Below, one piece after another: positions 36,216-48,739 of a stretch of DNA of 64,000 nucleotides. The DNA lies in the NCBI GenBank assembly GCA_029641185.1, contig JAPWGK010000025.1, positions 248,001-312,000 of the forward strand, read 5' to 3'. Below the pieces are notes generated by a model. The model worked only from the letters and a program-made list of their open reading frames with translations, made no database searches and was not told where the DNA came from. How positions within the stretch are numbered: the stretch's first letter is position 1; every line of letters starts with the position of its first letter. A program made the position numbers and the translations under genes. Source of the stretch: Pseudofabraea citricarpa. Its lineage: Eukaryota; Ascomycota; Leotiomycetes; Helotiales; Dermateaceae.

Positions 36216-39071
36216 ACTTACTTATTATATAAAGGTTAAAATCGTTTATAAAGATAAGAGTAATAGCTAGGTATATCCTAGACTTATAAGATCTAGTTTA
36301 ATATTCTTTTAGAAAGCTAAGGTATTTTAAGGTATTCTTATTAAAAAGTAGTATTTATATTATAATAATAATAAGATCTCTTATTATAATCGATTTAAGA
36401 TATTTTAGCTTAAGAAGAATATAAAAACTAAATCTAATATTAATATTAAGATAAGTAAACGTAAGTTTACTAAGATTTATAAGTATAAGAAGAAAGATAT
36501 TATAATTAGCTTTATTAGTATATAAGATAATATTATAGCTCTCTAGTATATAATATTAATTATTAAATTTAAAGAAAAGCTAGATTCCTATTATTAGTTA
36601 TAACTAGTTATAATAAGTAAAAATAATAAGATTAAGTAAATTATACTTAATACTCTTATTATTATACTTATAAGTCTAAGAGATACCCTAGTAATTACTA
36701 ATACCTCTAGGAAGACTAAATTAAGTATAAGTATCTAAAAGAATACTAAGAAGCTAGAAAGAATTATTAAGTTTATTACTCTAGTATCTAGAATTATAAA
36801 TTTAGATACTTTAAAGTAAGTATTTTATTAATACGAATTAATTAATACTAAGATATCTAGGTATAATAAGAAACTTCTAAGTACTTAGGAAATCTTTATT
36901 AAGAACTTAATATAACTAGGCCTAGATAATAATAAGATCTTAGAGGCTACTAAAACTAAGAAGAAAAAAGAATATAAGTCTCGTATCTTATAAGCTAAGA
37001 TACTTAAAATATAATATATAATTATAAATTAGATAATTATACTTATATATAAATAAGCTTTTATCTTTAATTAAATAAACTTAGCTTAAGTTATAAGAAT
37101 TAGTTATTATTAACTTCTAAGTAATATAATTTAAATTAATATACTAAAGGTTAAGAAGCTAAAACTTCGTATAAATATAAGCTTCCTTATATAAAATATA
37201 ATTATTAGAATTAATATTTTATTATATTATATTAATAACTTATATTTACTAGTTATTATTTATAATTATAATAATTAGAAGTTAATATAAGTAATAGGTA
37301 TAATAAATATAAGTATTAAGATTAATATTATAACTTATAATATCTAAAGAAAAGCTAGCCTTAGTATTAGAAAAAAGAAGAATCTTATAGCTATTAATTA
37401 TAAGGAAACGTCTTAAGTAATCCTTAGGGTTTATAATAATATATAACTAGATATTAGTAGTATATAAGTAACCTTATATATCTATATAATATAATAATTA
37501 GATTATAACTTAATACTCGAGTAATCTTTTATATATAAAATAAGAGCGAGCTTAGAATAAGGCTTAAAAAAGGATTATAAGATATAAATTATAACTAATA
37601 ATAATATTAGTAGGATTAAGCTTTTATATCTTTATATTATTACTTATAGATTTAAGACCTAAGTAATATAATAATAAGATTTAAAAGATAACTCGGATTC
37701 TAGGAATAACTTAGAAAACTAGATATTAATTTATTATAAAAGAAATAAATTAAAAGATATATAAATAAATCTCTTAAATATATATAAGAAACCTTACTAA
37801 AAGAAAAGAGAGATAAGCTTAATATAAGAAAAGTAATAAAAGGTTATAATATATTTATAAATATAAACGCAAATAAGAAGACTAATATTTTATTACGTTT
37901 ATTATTAAGATAAAAGAAATATAAGAAGATTTAAGAAATACTTAAGCTAGATTATAAGCTTAAGAAAGCTTTTTTAGTTAAAGCTCTAAGACTTAAAAGA
38001 GCTTAATAAGTATTTACTAGAAGCTTACTAAGTATTTTATTAATTCTCTTAAAAACCTTAATACTAGAAAATAAGCCTAAGATACCTAAGAGTAAAAGGA
38101 TAATAAAAGTAACTTTATAAAGTTCTCTTTTCCTAAAAAGCGATTTATATATTATTAATCTTAAGAAATTATTAAAATTATAAGTATTTTATAAAAATAT
38201 AATACTTTCTCCTTTTAAGATAAAATATAAAAGAGAAGTCTTAACTTTTTATAAGTAAAAAGCTTAAAAAATAAAACCTATAAATCTTAGAAGAGATATA
38301 AGAGTTAAGCTATTTAATCTTAATAACTAGGAGGAAATTATTAAGTTAATAGAAAAGTTATTACTTATTCTAGGTTCTTATAATAACTAGTTTAAGCCTT
38401 AATATATAAAGTTTCTAAAAAGTTAAAAACTTATATTAAAGAGAATATAAGGCTTATTTATAAGAGATATATTAACCTTAAAAGAGAAAAAAATATTCTA
38501 AGAGATATTTTATAATAAGAAAGAAATATTCTTATTTAATTAATTAAAGAAAGAACTTATAAAGCTAAAAGTTACTAAGTTATAAGAGATTAGGATAATA
38601 TTATATAAAATATAATAAGTATAAAACTTTCCGATTATTAAGAGACTTTATAAGATTATATATAAGATAATAAGCGAGCGTATTACTAATAATATACTAG
38701 AAAGCTATTATAAGCTATATAAAAACTTATAATTCCTAGTTATAAAAGAAAAACTAAATAAATATAAACTTATAAATATTACTATAAAGTATAATATAAT
38801 AATAATTAAAAATATTAACTTTTCTTTATTAATAGATTCTTTTATAAAAGAGTTTATATACTTCTAGATTATTAGCTTAATTAATTTATTTTCTAGTTAT
38901 AACTAGATTTTATTAGTTAAATAAAATAAAAACTTAACCGCTTTCTTTATAAATAATATTAGATTACTAAGGGTTATTATTCTTATATAAGGCGTAATAA
39001 ATTTAGTAACTTAGTTTATATATATTATATTTAAAATACTTTTTTCCCTAAATCCTTATATTACTAAATTA

Positions 39072-39086
39072 TTCCTTAATAATATT
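39072..39086 (+). pseudogene. Decayed gypsy reverse-transcriptase active site
   Basis: The frame reads FLNNI in place of the gypsy-type FLDDI. Surrounding text (NLTAFF upstream, NPYITKLFL just before it) supports the reading. It belongs to element B. Confidence 0.75.
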
Positions 39087-42000
39087 AGTATTAAAAGACC
39101 TTATTTATAATATAATAATAAAGAAGTTCTTCTAGGAATTTAATAATTTATAATAAAATATATATAAAACCTTAGTAAGATATTACTTAAGCTTAAGAGA
39201 ATAAATTTAATTATTAGTCTTAAGTCTAAGTTTTATATAAAAGATATTAAAGTTATTAGATTCGTTTATAAGCCTAAGAGTAAATTACCTATTAATATAA
39301 AGATTATAAAGCTAGTTAATTAGCTAGATCTAACTAATACGAAAGAGGTTCGTATCTTCTTAGGAATTTATATATATTATTATATCTAGGTTAAAACTTT
39401 TATACTTATTATAAAGTTATTATATAGTTTATTAAAAAAGAATATAATATTTAAATAAGATAAAAGATACTAGAGAGCTAAATTAGAGCTTATTAAGATA
39501 TTAATAAAAGCTTCTTATCTTATTATAATTAATTATAAGCTTAGAATAAGAATAATTTATATTATTATTAATATAAGTTTAAATAACTAGGAAGATATAT
39601 TTTCTTAGGATAATAAAGATAAGAAGAGGTATCTAAGTAAATATAAGTTAGGAATATAAAATCTAGCTAAGTATAATTATAATATTACTAAACGTAAGTA
39701 TAAAAGTATTCTTAAGATACTTAAGAAAGTAAAAGAATATATTATTAGGGTATATTTTACTTTTAAGATAAATACTAATATATTTATTACTTAGCTTAAT
39801 AATATTATTTTAGATATACCTAGTATATTATTAATAAGATAAATTATCTAGATTCGATTATTTAACTTTAAGGTTATATATATACCTAGTAAAAAAAATA
39901 AAATTATAAATATATTATCTTATTATCTTATTATAAAAAAGAAACTTAAAAATAAAAAGTAAGAAGAAAAGATTAATAATTATATTATCTTCTAACTTAA
40001 TTTTTTTTAAATAATACTTGTTTTAAGATCTTATATTTACCTAAATATTAAAATAAATATTATCTTCTAGGGTAAATAAAATCTTAAGTTAAAATAAATT
40101 ATAATATTTCTTATAACTCTTAAGAGATTAGCTAATATTAGAGACAAAAAATAATTAGTATTTTAATAATATATTATAAGATTCTAAGTATACTAAAGCG
40201 TATTATAATAAAAACTTATTAGAAGTAAGTATAAATAATATATTATTAATAATCTAAAAGAATAAGTAGATATTATTAAGAATTTATATAATAGAGAGAT
40301 ATATAAGAAATAAAAGGTAATATATACGAAGGTAATAGAATATTACTTTTAGGAGGAATATTATAAGTAAGTAAAAGTATATATAATATTATATTCCTAA
40401 TATTAATTTAGGTTATATAATATTACTTATAAAATAATCTATATAACTAAAGTATTATATATATATTATAAATAATATCTAGATATTATTAATCTCTTAT
40501 TAAGTATAAGGAAGTCTTTTATTATTAATACGTATAAGAAAGTATTAGATATAATTATAAGGCGTATTATTTCTAAGGTAAACTTTACTTATATTATTAC
40601 TTTTATTAAAAAGAATATTCTTTATATTTATAATATATTTAAGATTCTTATTATTAATAAAAAGCCTAAGAACTAGGGAAGTCTTAATAATCTCGTATCT
40701 AAGCTTAAGTTTATTAAGATATAAGTAAGTACTTATAATCCTTATACTTAAGACTTAATTAAAAGAAGCTACTTTAATATAAAAATAACTCTTTCTAAGA
40801 TTATAAATAAGATATTTAAGAATTAGCTAAGATATATTAAAAAGATTTATTTTATAGATAATATTATAATAAAAGCTTTTATAAGGCTTATTACGTTTTA
40901 TTTATAGTTTAGCTTTAAGATTATACTTATTATTAAAAGCAAGTATCTAATATAATAATATCTAAGATAAAACCTAATTAAAAAGATAAATAAAAAGTTT
41001 TTAATTATTTTATATATTAAGTAACTCGAAATTTATAATAAATATATACTAGAGATTTTATTAATAAAATAATATAAATACTAAGAATCGAAAGAAGTTA
41101 TTAATTATAGTTATATCTTATAAAAAGAATTATTTCTTAAAGAGGATATTATCCTTATATTTAATATTATACGAGAAGCTAATATATTAAAATAATAAGC
41201 GCTTAATTTTAAGTAAAAAAGCTTATATATAATTTTAAAGGCTAATAATAAAAAGAATACTTATTAGCTTAGTAAAATAAATATAACTTCTTTTTATAAT
41301 ACTTATATAAAATATAAATTAAAGAAATTTATTTAAAGAAAAAATATTTATATTCTTACTAATAATATTAAGCCTTCTAAAAACGAGATTATTATTAAAA
41401 TACTAATACGTTTAAACCTTAGAGACCCTAATAAGCTTTTACTAAGCCCTAAGATAAAGCTTACTAGTAACTTACCTAGTTTTTTAAAAATACTTATATA
41501 ATTATAAGAATAACCTAATAATCCTAGGCTAATTTCCTAAGTATTAGCTAGAATAAGTTAGTAAGATAATATATAAGAAACCTTTTTAGAGGAAGCTAAT
41601 AATAATAAGATTAATATAATTATTAAAAGTATTAAAAAAAAAGTACTAGAAGAAGTTCTTATTATACGATCCTAAGTAATTATATAAGCTACTTATATAA
41701 AAAAGATTTTTAGATAATAAGAACTTAATAAATAATAAAAATTAATTTTATATAAAAAGAAGCTAATAATAATAATAAGATAAGAAATTAGCTATAATAT
41801 ACTAATAATAATATATAAAAGACTAAGAGTAAAACGCTTTTTTTTAGGGTATCTTTTTTATCTATAGCCTAATTTATAATATTTTAATACCTAATATTTT
41901 AAAAGAAGAATTATATTTAGTTTAAGGTTTAAATATCTTTTAGTAGCTTTTTTTATTTAATATTTTACTAATAAATTTCTTTTTATATTATTATTATTAT

Positions 42001-45000
42001 TTTTATATATTATTTGTTTAAGTTTAATTTTATTTTCTTAATTTAAGTATTATTTCTTTATTTAAATTTCTTTTTTATAATTAAAAGACGACTAATATAT
42101 AAGAGGAAAGAGAAGAAAATTCTTAAATTATAAAAAGTTTTTTAGGGATTAGAAGTTATAATAAGACTCTAAGAGTTCTTACTAAGTATATATTAAATAT
42201 TTTAGGTATTATTAATAAATTTATCTAGGTAATTTTTTAAATAATTTTAAATAAAATTTATATAAATATAAGATACGAATATTATAAATTATTAAGTAAA
42301 ATAATATTTTAATTTTATAAGTATAAATTTATTTATCTATTTAAATATATAATTATATATAAGATTAGATATTAAAAAATAAGAACTTTAAACCTAGAAA
42401 TAATTTATTATTATAAATACTTAAGTAAAAACTTTATAAGAATAAAATATAAAAGAATTTCTTATTAGGACTCCTAGATTATATATAAAATCTTCTTAAT
42501 AAACTCCTTAAACTTATTAAAGTTATTATAAAAGCGAATTAACTTATCTTAATTATTATTATTATTAGGTTTAGTAAAGCTAATAATAAAGATAGATATA
42601 AGGATAATAATAATAAAAATATTAGTAATAAGCTTCTTCTTTATACGATTAGCTTTCTTAAGAACCTCTAGAGTCTTATTATACTTTTTATAAGCTTTAT
42701 AAAGCTCTAAGTAACTCTTAGGAAATAATAAAAGGTTCTTCTTATAAAAGTAATTATAAATTACTAGTATAATTTATTTTAAATTATATATAATATTAAT
42801 TAAAATCTAAAGGTTACTTAAGTATTTATCTAGTTTCTTAGTTATTTTATTCTTTTTATTCTTAGTATTATAAAAGTAATATAATATAAATATCTTATTT
42901 CGAATCTTAAGAATAAAAATATCTAGTTTATTAAGATACTTAGGCTAAAATAATATTAGCTAAGATTATATAAGTTAAAAATAAATTACTTATACGAATA
43001 TAATATTTTAAGTAATTAGAATTAATAATATAAAAATAATATTTATTACCTAAAGGATAAGAATAATTAAGTAGTATAATAAGCGTAAAAAAGACTCTCT
43101 TAATATAAAAAGAATATAAGAACGGTTTTATAAGAGCTTTTAGCTTTCTAGAAGATAATAAAAAAGTAAAGATAATATTAAAAGTATTATAATATAATTA
43201 TTTTAAAGGTAAAGAGATCTAGTTATTATTAGGACTAAAAGAATACTTTAGAATATTCTTTAGGTATATAAGAATCCCTTACTAAGAGTATATTTTATAA
43301 GATAAGGAAATAAAAAGAGATTCTTTTTTTTCTTCTTTTTCCTAATTATTATCTTTATTATAAGAATTACTATTAATATTTATACTTATATCCTTAGCTT
43401 ATTAATTAATAGCTTTATTAATACGATTAAAATCGCTAGTATTAAAAGAGTTAATACCTTTATTAACTAAAAGAATAATAATATTCTTAGAAATACTTAT
43501 ATTATTTTTTAGATTTATAACTAGGTTTTTTAAAGTTATAACCTTATTATTCTTCTTCTTAGCTTATAAAAGTAGGTATAACTTAACCTAATAATATAAT
43601 TACTTACGTTTCTTAACTAGAATATTAGATTAATCTCTTTTTAATCTAATTAAAATAATAAATAATATAATCCTAGTATTAAAAGTAGAAGGCTAAGTTA
43701 AAGCCCGACTTTATAATCGAGTCTAATAACTAGAAGTTAAAGTACTAGTAGATAAAAAGCTTATATTACTTAATAATTAATTATCTTTTAACTTAAAAGT
43801 TACTAAAATAATTTTCTTAACTATAAAGTTTAAGTATTATTTTAAACTATAAACTTAATCTTTTAAGATAATATTTATAAACTTTAGAAGCTTCTTCTAA
43901 ATAAACTTAAGATTACTAATAATAACCTTCTTCTTTTAATAAATATAAAATAAGTTTTTTATATTATATATTAAGTTTTATAAATACTTAGTTAATACTT
44001 AGTAAGATCTTATTAAGTAAAAGAATAAACTTACTAGAAGATAATTAATAAACTAGAGCTTTTTTTCTTATTTCTTAGTACGAAGACTCTTTTATAAAGC
44101 TAAGATCTTTTTTAAATAATTATAAAAATACTTTCTTATTTTTAACTTATTTTTATTTAAGAAATTAAATAAAATATTAGGTATAATCTCTTTCTTATCT
44201 TCCTAACTTAGAACTTTCTCCTAAGGCTAGAGTTAATAGCTAGATAATAAATAATAAAACTAAGAAACTTATAAAAATAAGCGTAAGTTTTATAAAAGTA
44301 ATATAATAAAACTTATAAATAATAATTAGATAATTATAATATTTTAGTAAAGGATTTTAAGTATTATTAGGTAGACCTAATTTATAATATATATCTTTTA
44401 ATACCTAGAGCGAGTCTTTTTTTAGAAATATATTATATAAAACTTTAAAGATAAAAGCTATTACTTTATCTTTATTATTAAGTATATTAAATAAGAAGTA
44501 ATTATATTTTAGAGTTATAAGAGTTTTAGCTTATTACTAGGCTATTTTACTAATAGCTTCTTATTTTATAAGTTATATATTCTTAGGATTATTAGAGATA
44601 ACTAAATTATTAAAAATAAAAAGATATTTAGATAAGCTTAGCTTTATATAAAGTTTATACTAATACTTTATTATTAGCTTAAAAATAGCTTATTATTTAG
44701 TAAGATAAAGCTTATCCTTAAGCTTATTAAGAGTATTATATAAGGTAATAAAATCTAAGGATATTAGAACTAAGTTAAAATATATATTTACTAATTTATT
44801 AGTATTTATAATTATCTTTTTTTTTAGGATAAAAATAATTTATATAAAAGTTAGCTTAAGCCTAGATATAATAATTTAGGGCGTATACTTGTTTAAAGTA
44901 ATAAGTATTCTTATAATTACTTAGCGTACGAAATATCTTAATAAAATATTATTTATCTTTTATAAAATAATCTAGTAAAACTTTCGTAAAATAAAATAAA

Positions 45001-45954
45001 ATAGAAAACTTATATAAAAAGATACTAGTATATATATTATCTTTTATTATAATAATAAGTTCTTATATTTAGTATAAGTACTTATAATTAATTATACGAA
45101 CTTTTATTAAGCTCTTATAAAAGATAATAAGAAAAAGAAGAATAAACTTATTATATTAAAATAATTTATAGCTAGTTTCTTAAGAATAAGATTAAGAGTT
45201 TTATACTTAGATTAAGATTATAATATAAGGAATAATTAGTATAAAAGTAGATTAATACGTATTACTAACTTATATAATAAGATTAATAATAAATAATTTA
45301 AGAACTAGAAACAAAGATTATAAAAGAACTTACTAGGTCTAAAAAAAAAGAAGTAGATATATTAGAAATCGAAAGAAAAGAATAATAAAAACTTAGTAGG
45401 ATATTATAAAGTTAAAGTTATAAAGATATTTTATTTTAGTTCGAATAAAAGAAGTAAAAGAATTTATAGGTAAAAAGCGATTCGGCTAAAATATTTTTTT
45501 TTCGTATAATAAAAGATAAATATTATAATTATAATTAAAAGAAAGAATATAATATTAAATTAATCTTTAAAAGATAAGAATAATAAATATTAGAGTTTAT
45601 AGTATATCTAAATAAAAAGAAAGGAGAATTATAGCTTTATATCTTAAGTTAAGAGATTTTTTATAATTAAAATACTTAGTTTTATATTAAGAGTAATAAT
45701 TCTTATAAGAAATCTAAGCTAAGAATAACTTAACTAGTTATTAGGAGTATTTATTAGAAGAATATAAGTTTATTTATTATAAGAGAAAAGTAATCTAAGA
45801 GTTATAAGATTATCTTTTAGAAAATAATTAGAGAAGCGGATTATAATAGCCTAGAGTTATAAGAGATATATATTTTATATCTTAACTTTAATTTATTAAA
45901 GATAAGAGATATCTAATAATATTATAAGAAAGGCTATTATATAAGGAACGAATA

Positions 45955-46251
45955 TAATAAAATTATATATTCGATTTTATTATTTTCTTTACTTTTATAA
46001 GAAGTTATTATTACCTTAAATATTATTATATAAAGGCTTTATAAGTATTTTTTAAGCGTTTTAGGAGTTATATACTATTATTTATACTTTATTATTATAG
46101 TTAATTAATTATTTCTTTTACCTCTTACCTTTATAATTATTAATTTAATTACTAAATATATCTTATATATAATTATATATATTATATTAGTTACTTATTA
46201 CGTTTATAATATTATAAATTCGGATACGCCCTAATATTTATTATCTTATTA
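45955..46251 (+). repeat. 3' LTR of element B
   Basis: 297-bp partner of 25050-25346. Preceded by a purine-rich stretch and followed by the TATTA duplication. Confidence 0.88.
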
Positions 46252-46589
46252 TATTATCTAATATCTTTTTCTTATTATCTTTCTTAATTATAAGTTAAAA
46301 ATTTATTCGCGTTTCTAAGTATTAAAGATTTTAGTTTTAGGGTTTATATTCTAATATCTTAGATATAATTTTTATTTATTCTCTTATTATAACTAGTAAG
46401 TATTTAGCGCGATAATATATTATTACGTATATTCTAGATTCTAGGGATTTTAGTTTATTACGTGTTATTATAATTTTAGTAAATCTAAGGATCTAAGTTT
46501 TTATATAATAAAATATAAAAGTTTTATAAGTTCGTATATATTTTTATTATCTTTATTAGGATAAAAGTAAAAAGATAATACTTAGATAA

Positions 46590-46936
46590 TATTATAATAT
46601 ATAAAATATAAAATAAATAAGAGATTAATATAACTAATTAATAATAAAAGATCTAAGTATAAGAAGAAAAAAAGAAAAGAAAAGAAAAAAAATATAAGAA
46701 ACTAGTTATAAGTAATTCTTTTTATTATATTAGTATTTATTTTCTAAGTATTTTTTATTATACGTATTCTTAGGTAAATAAATATATAAGATAAATTATA
46801 TATAATTTATCTTACTTAGTAAATTTCTAGTTATATAATCCGGGTTAATAAGTTATAATATAAAATAAATAAAATATATATAAGAGAAGTAAGTATATAA
46901 TATATATCTTAAGTAACTTATATAAGAACCGTAATA
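46590..46936 (-). repeat. LTR of element A, right copy (5' LTR on the minus strand)
   Basis: 347-bp partner of 23474-23820, followed by TTAAG at 46937-46941. Confidence 0.88.
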
Positions 46937-48337
46937 TTAAGGTATAAGATTAAAAGATATTATTACTAATATTAATTAATATAATAATTAATATAAAATA
47001 AATATTAAAGTAAAATACTAATAAGTATAATTATTAAATTATAATATAAAGTTATAATAATTATAAGATTAAGGTTCGAATATTAAGATTATTATAAGTA
47101 AAAAATAAAATATATAATTTATATAAGCTAATTAAATAATTATTATTATTTATAATTTTAATACGTTTTTTTTTATTTTTCTTATTATTATTACTAATAA
47201 TATTATCTTAATTATATAATCTCTTAATAATTATAAACCTTTTTTTATATTATTATAATATATTATTTCTTAATTAATAATATATTAATTATTATATTAA
47301 TTCTTTCTAGTATTATAATATATTATAAACTAAAAATATTAAAAATTATAAAAATTATTATATATAAAAAATATATAATTACTAAAATATCTTATAAGAT
47401 TATTCTAGATAATAAAATAATCCTTATAACCCTAAAGATTAAAAAGCTTTATTATTAAAAGTCTAGAAGTAAATTAATTATTATTTTAATTATTATTTTT
47501 ACTAATATAATTATAATTATTACTTTTTATAATATTTATTAATATTAAAAATTATATAATCTTTTCCTCTCTTAATTTTTATTTTAGAAAGTTATTAGGG
47601 AAATTATAAAAGATATTTATCTTAGTTATTATATATAATATATTATACTTAAGATAATATAAAAAACTATTAAATTTATATTTATTATAAAGTTTAAAAG
47701 TAAGCTTTTTTATTTATTAATTTTTATAATAATTAATTATTAACTTATTCTTAGATATTAATCTTCTTATAATTTATACTAAATATATTATAATTATATA
47801 AAAAGATATAAAAATATTATATTAATTTTATAAAAATATAACTAATTTCTTTAGTCTTAGTAAAAGTAATATTAAGATATAAGTTAATATTAATCTTATA
47901 ATAATCTTAGCTAATCTCTTTTTAGTTATATACCTAAATCTTATTATAATCTTAGTTATACTTTTATTACTAGTAAAAATAATACTTAATAATAAGTTAT
48001 ATTATTTATTAGATAATTTACTTATTATAATATTATTTATACTTAGTTTAACCTTTTTATTAAGCTAAGAATATATTTATTAGATAAATATTCTTATAAT
48101 CTTTCTTTTTTATAAGTTATTTTTATATTAATCTTATAATAATTAAATAACTAAGTATTATTCTTAGGCTATTATCTTAAAATAATAATCCGCCTAATAA
48201 TAACTTATATTCTTTAATTTTATTTTTAATTTAATTTCTAAGTTATTATTCTAAGTAAAATTATTAAGAATTTTACTTTAATTATAATAATAATTTATTT
48301 AATTCTAGTAATTAAGATCCTAATTATTATAATAATA

Positions 48338-48455
48338 ATAAAAATAAAAAGAATAATAAAAATAATAAAAATAATAAAAATAATAAGAATAATAAGAACG
48401 ATAAGAATAAAAAAAATAAGAAGAATAATAAAAACGATAAGAATAAAAGATTATA
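48338..48455. repeat. AATAATAAA-like low-complexity tract
   Basis: Imperfect 9-bp AATAATAAA units near the right end of the block. This may be a RIP-decayed repeat that once encoded an acidic run, but that is a guess. Confidence 0.55.
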
Positions 48456-48718
48456 AGTTAATAATAAAGAAAATTAAGTTACTTAGGAGTAATAATTATA
48501 TTTTAGCCTAGTTAAACTAATAAAATATACTAGAAATAAATTATTCTTTTTTTTATATCTAAGTTATATCTTTAAGTAATTATTATACTAATTAGTATAA
48601 TATTACGGGTACTTATAGGTACCTGCCTTATAGGTCGGGTTTTTCCTAAAAATTATAACCTACCCTATAGGTACCCGCGGGTTATTTTGAAATAATAAAA
48701 CCCGACCCATAGGTACCC

Positions 48719-48731
48719 ATGCCGAAGTCTA
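48719..48731 (-). repeat. Right terminal inverted repeat
   Basis: Perfect inverted match to 18503-18515. Its first three bases on the minus strand (TAG, 48731-48729) form a stop codon in frame with the N-terminal half of the broken regulator gene. Confidence 0.85.
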
Positions 48732-48739
48732 CTCGCCGA
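48732..48739. repeat. Right target-site duplication (8 bp) of the outer insertion
   Basis: CTCGCCGA, partner of CTCGCTAA at 18495-18502. It encodes the end of the FGE triplet on the minus strand. Confidence 0.75.

Larger units (their letters stand above)
25050..46251 (+). mobile_element. LTR retrotransposon B (gypsy-like, RIP-decayed)
   Basis: Two 297-bp direct repeats (25050-25346 and 45955-46251), TA...TA termini, with a perfect 5-bp duplication TATTA at 25045-25049 and 46252-46256. It lies within element A and contains element C. Plus-strand sequence at about 38880-39090 reads as a decayed gypsy reverse transcriptase, with FLNNI at 39072-39086 where the family has FLDDI; the two D-to-N changes are G-to-A transitions. 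Without C the element is about 13.5 kb, unusually long for a gypsy element. The stretch 41.9-45.9 kb beyond the likely pol is unexplained and may hold an extra ORF or another insertion. Confidence 0.85.
23474..46936 (-). mobile_element. LTR retrotransposon A (gypsy-like, internally deleted, RIP-decayed)
   Basis: Bounded by two 347-bp direct repeats (23474-23820 and 46590-46936) that begin TA and end TA, as TG...CA termini become after RIP, with a perfect 5-bp duplication TTAAG. Without nested element B it is only about 2.26 kb, so most of its interior is missing. Minus-strand sequence at about 24865-24945 still reads as a decayed gypsy integrase core (I-D-F-I-I-K-F-L-E-S-N, then V-I-I-Y-K-L-L-K-E-R), so the element runs on the minus strand. 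It is inserted in the outer hAT-like unit. Confidence 0.85.
18503..48731. mobile_element. 30.2-kb composite insertion; outer unit is a hAT-like DNA transposon
   Basis: The left end begins TAGACTTCGGCAT and the right end, read inward, begins with the same 13 bases. The next 10 bases match apart from two transitions. Both ends then carry subterminal copies of GGTACCTATAGGG-like and CCCGCGGGTT-like motifs. An 8-bp target duplication and TAG-starting inverted repeats fit the hAT superfamily, although no transposase can be read after RIP. Removing nested element A leaves about 6.8 kb of outer-unit sequence (18503-23468 plus 46942-48731), long for a hAT, so another undetected insertion is possible. 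No ORF of 60 codons exists anywhere in the block. Confidence 0.75.

Noticed and set aside
18560..48680. Mitochondrial insertion or centromere as the cause of the AT-rich block
   Set aside because: Paired LTRs with target duplications and CpA-specific loss explain the composition; no mitochondrial gene text was seen. A centromere cannot be fully excluded, but 30 kb inside a gene makes it unlikely.
18503..48731. Starship-type giant element
   Set aside because: No tyrosine-recombinase captain can be read at either end, and the interior is accounted for largely by nested LTR elements within a short TIR element.
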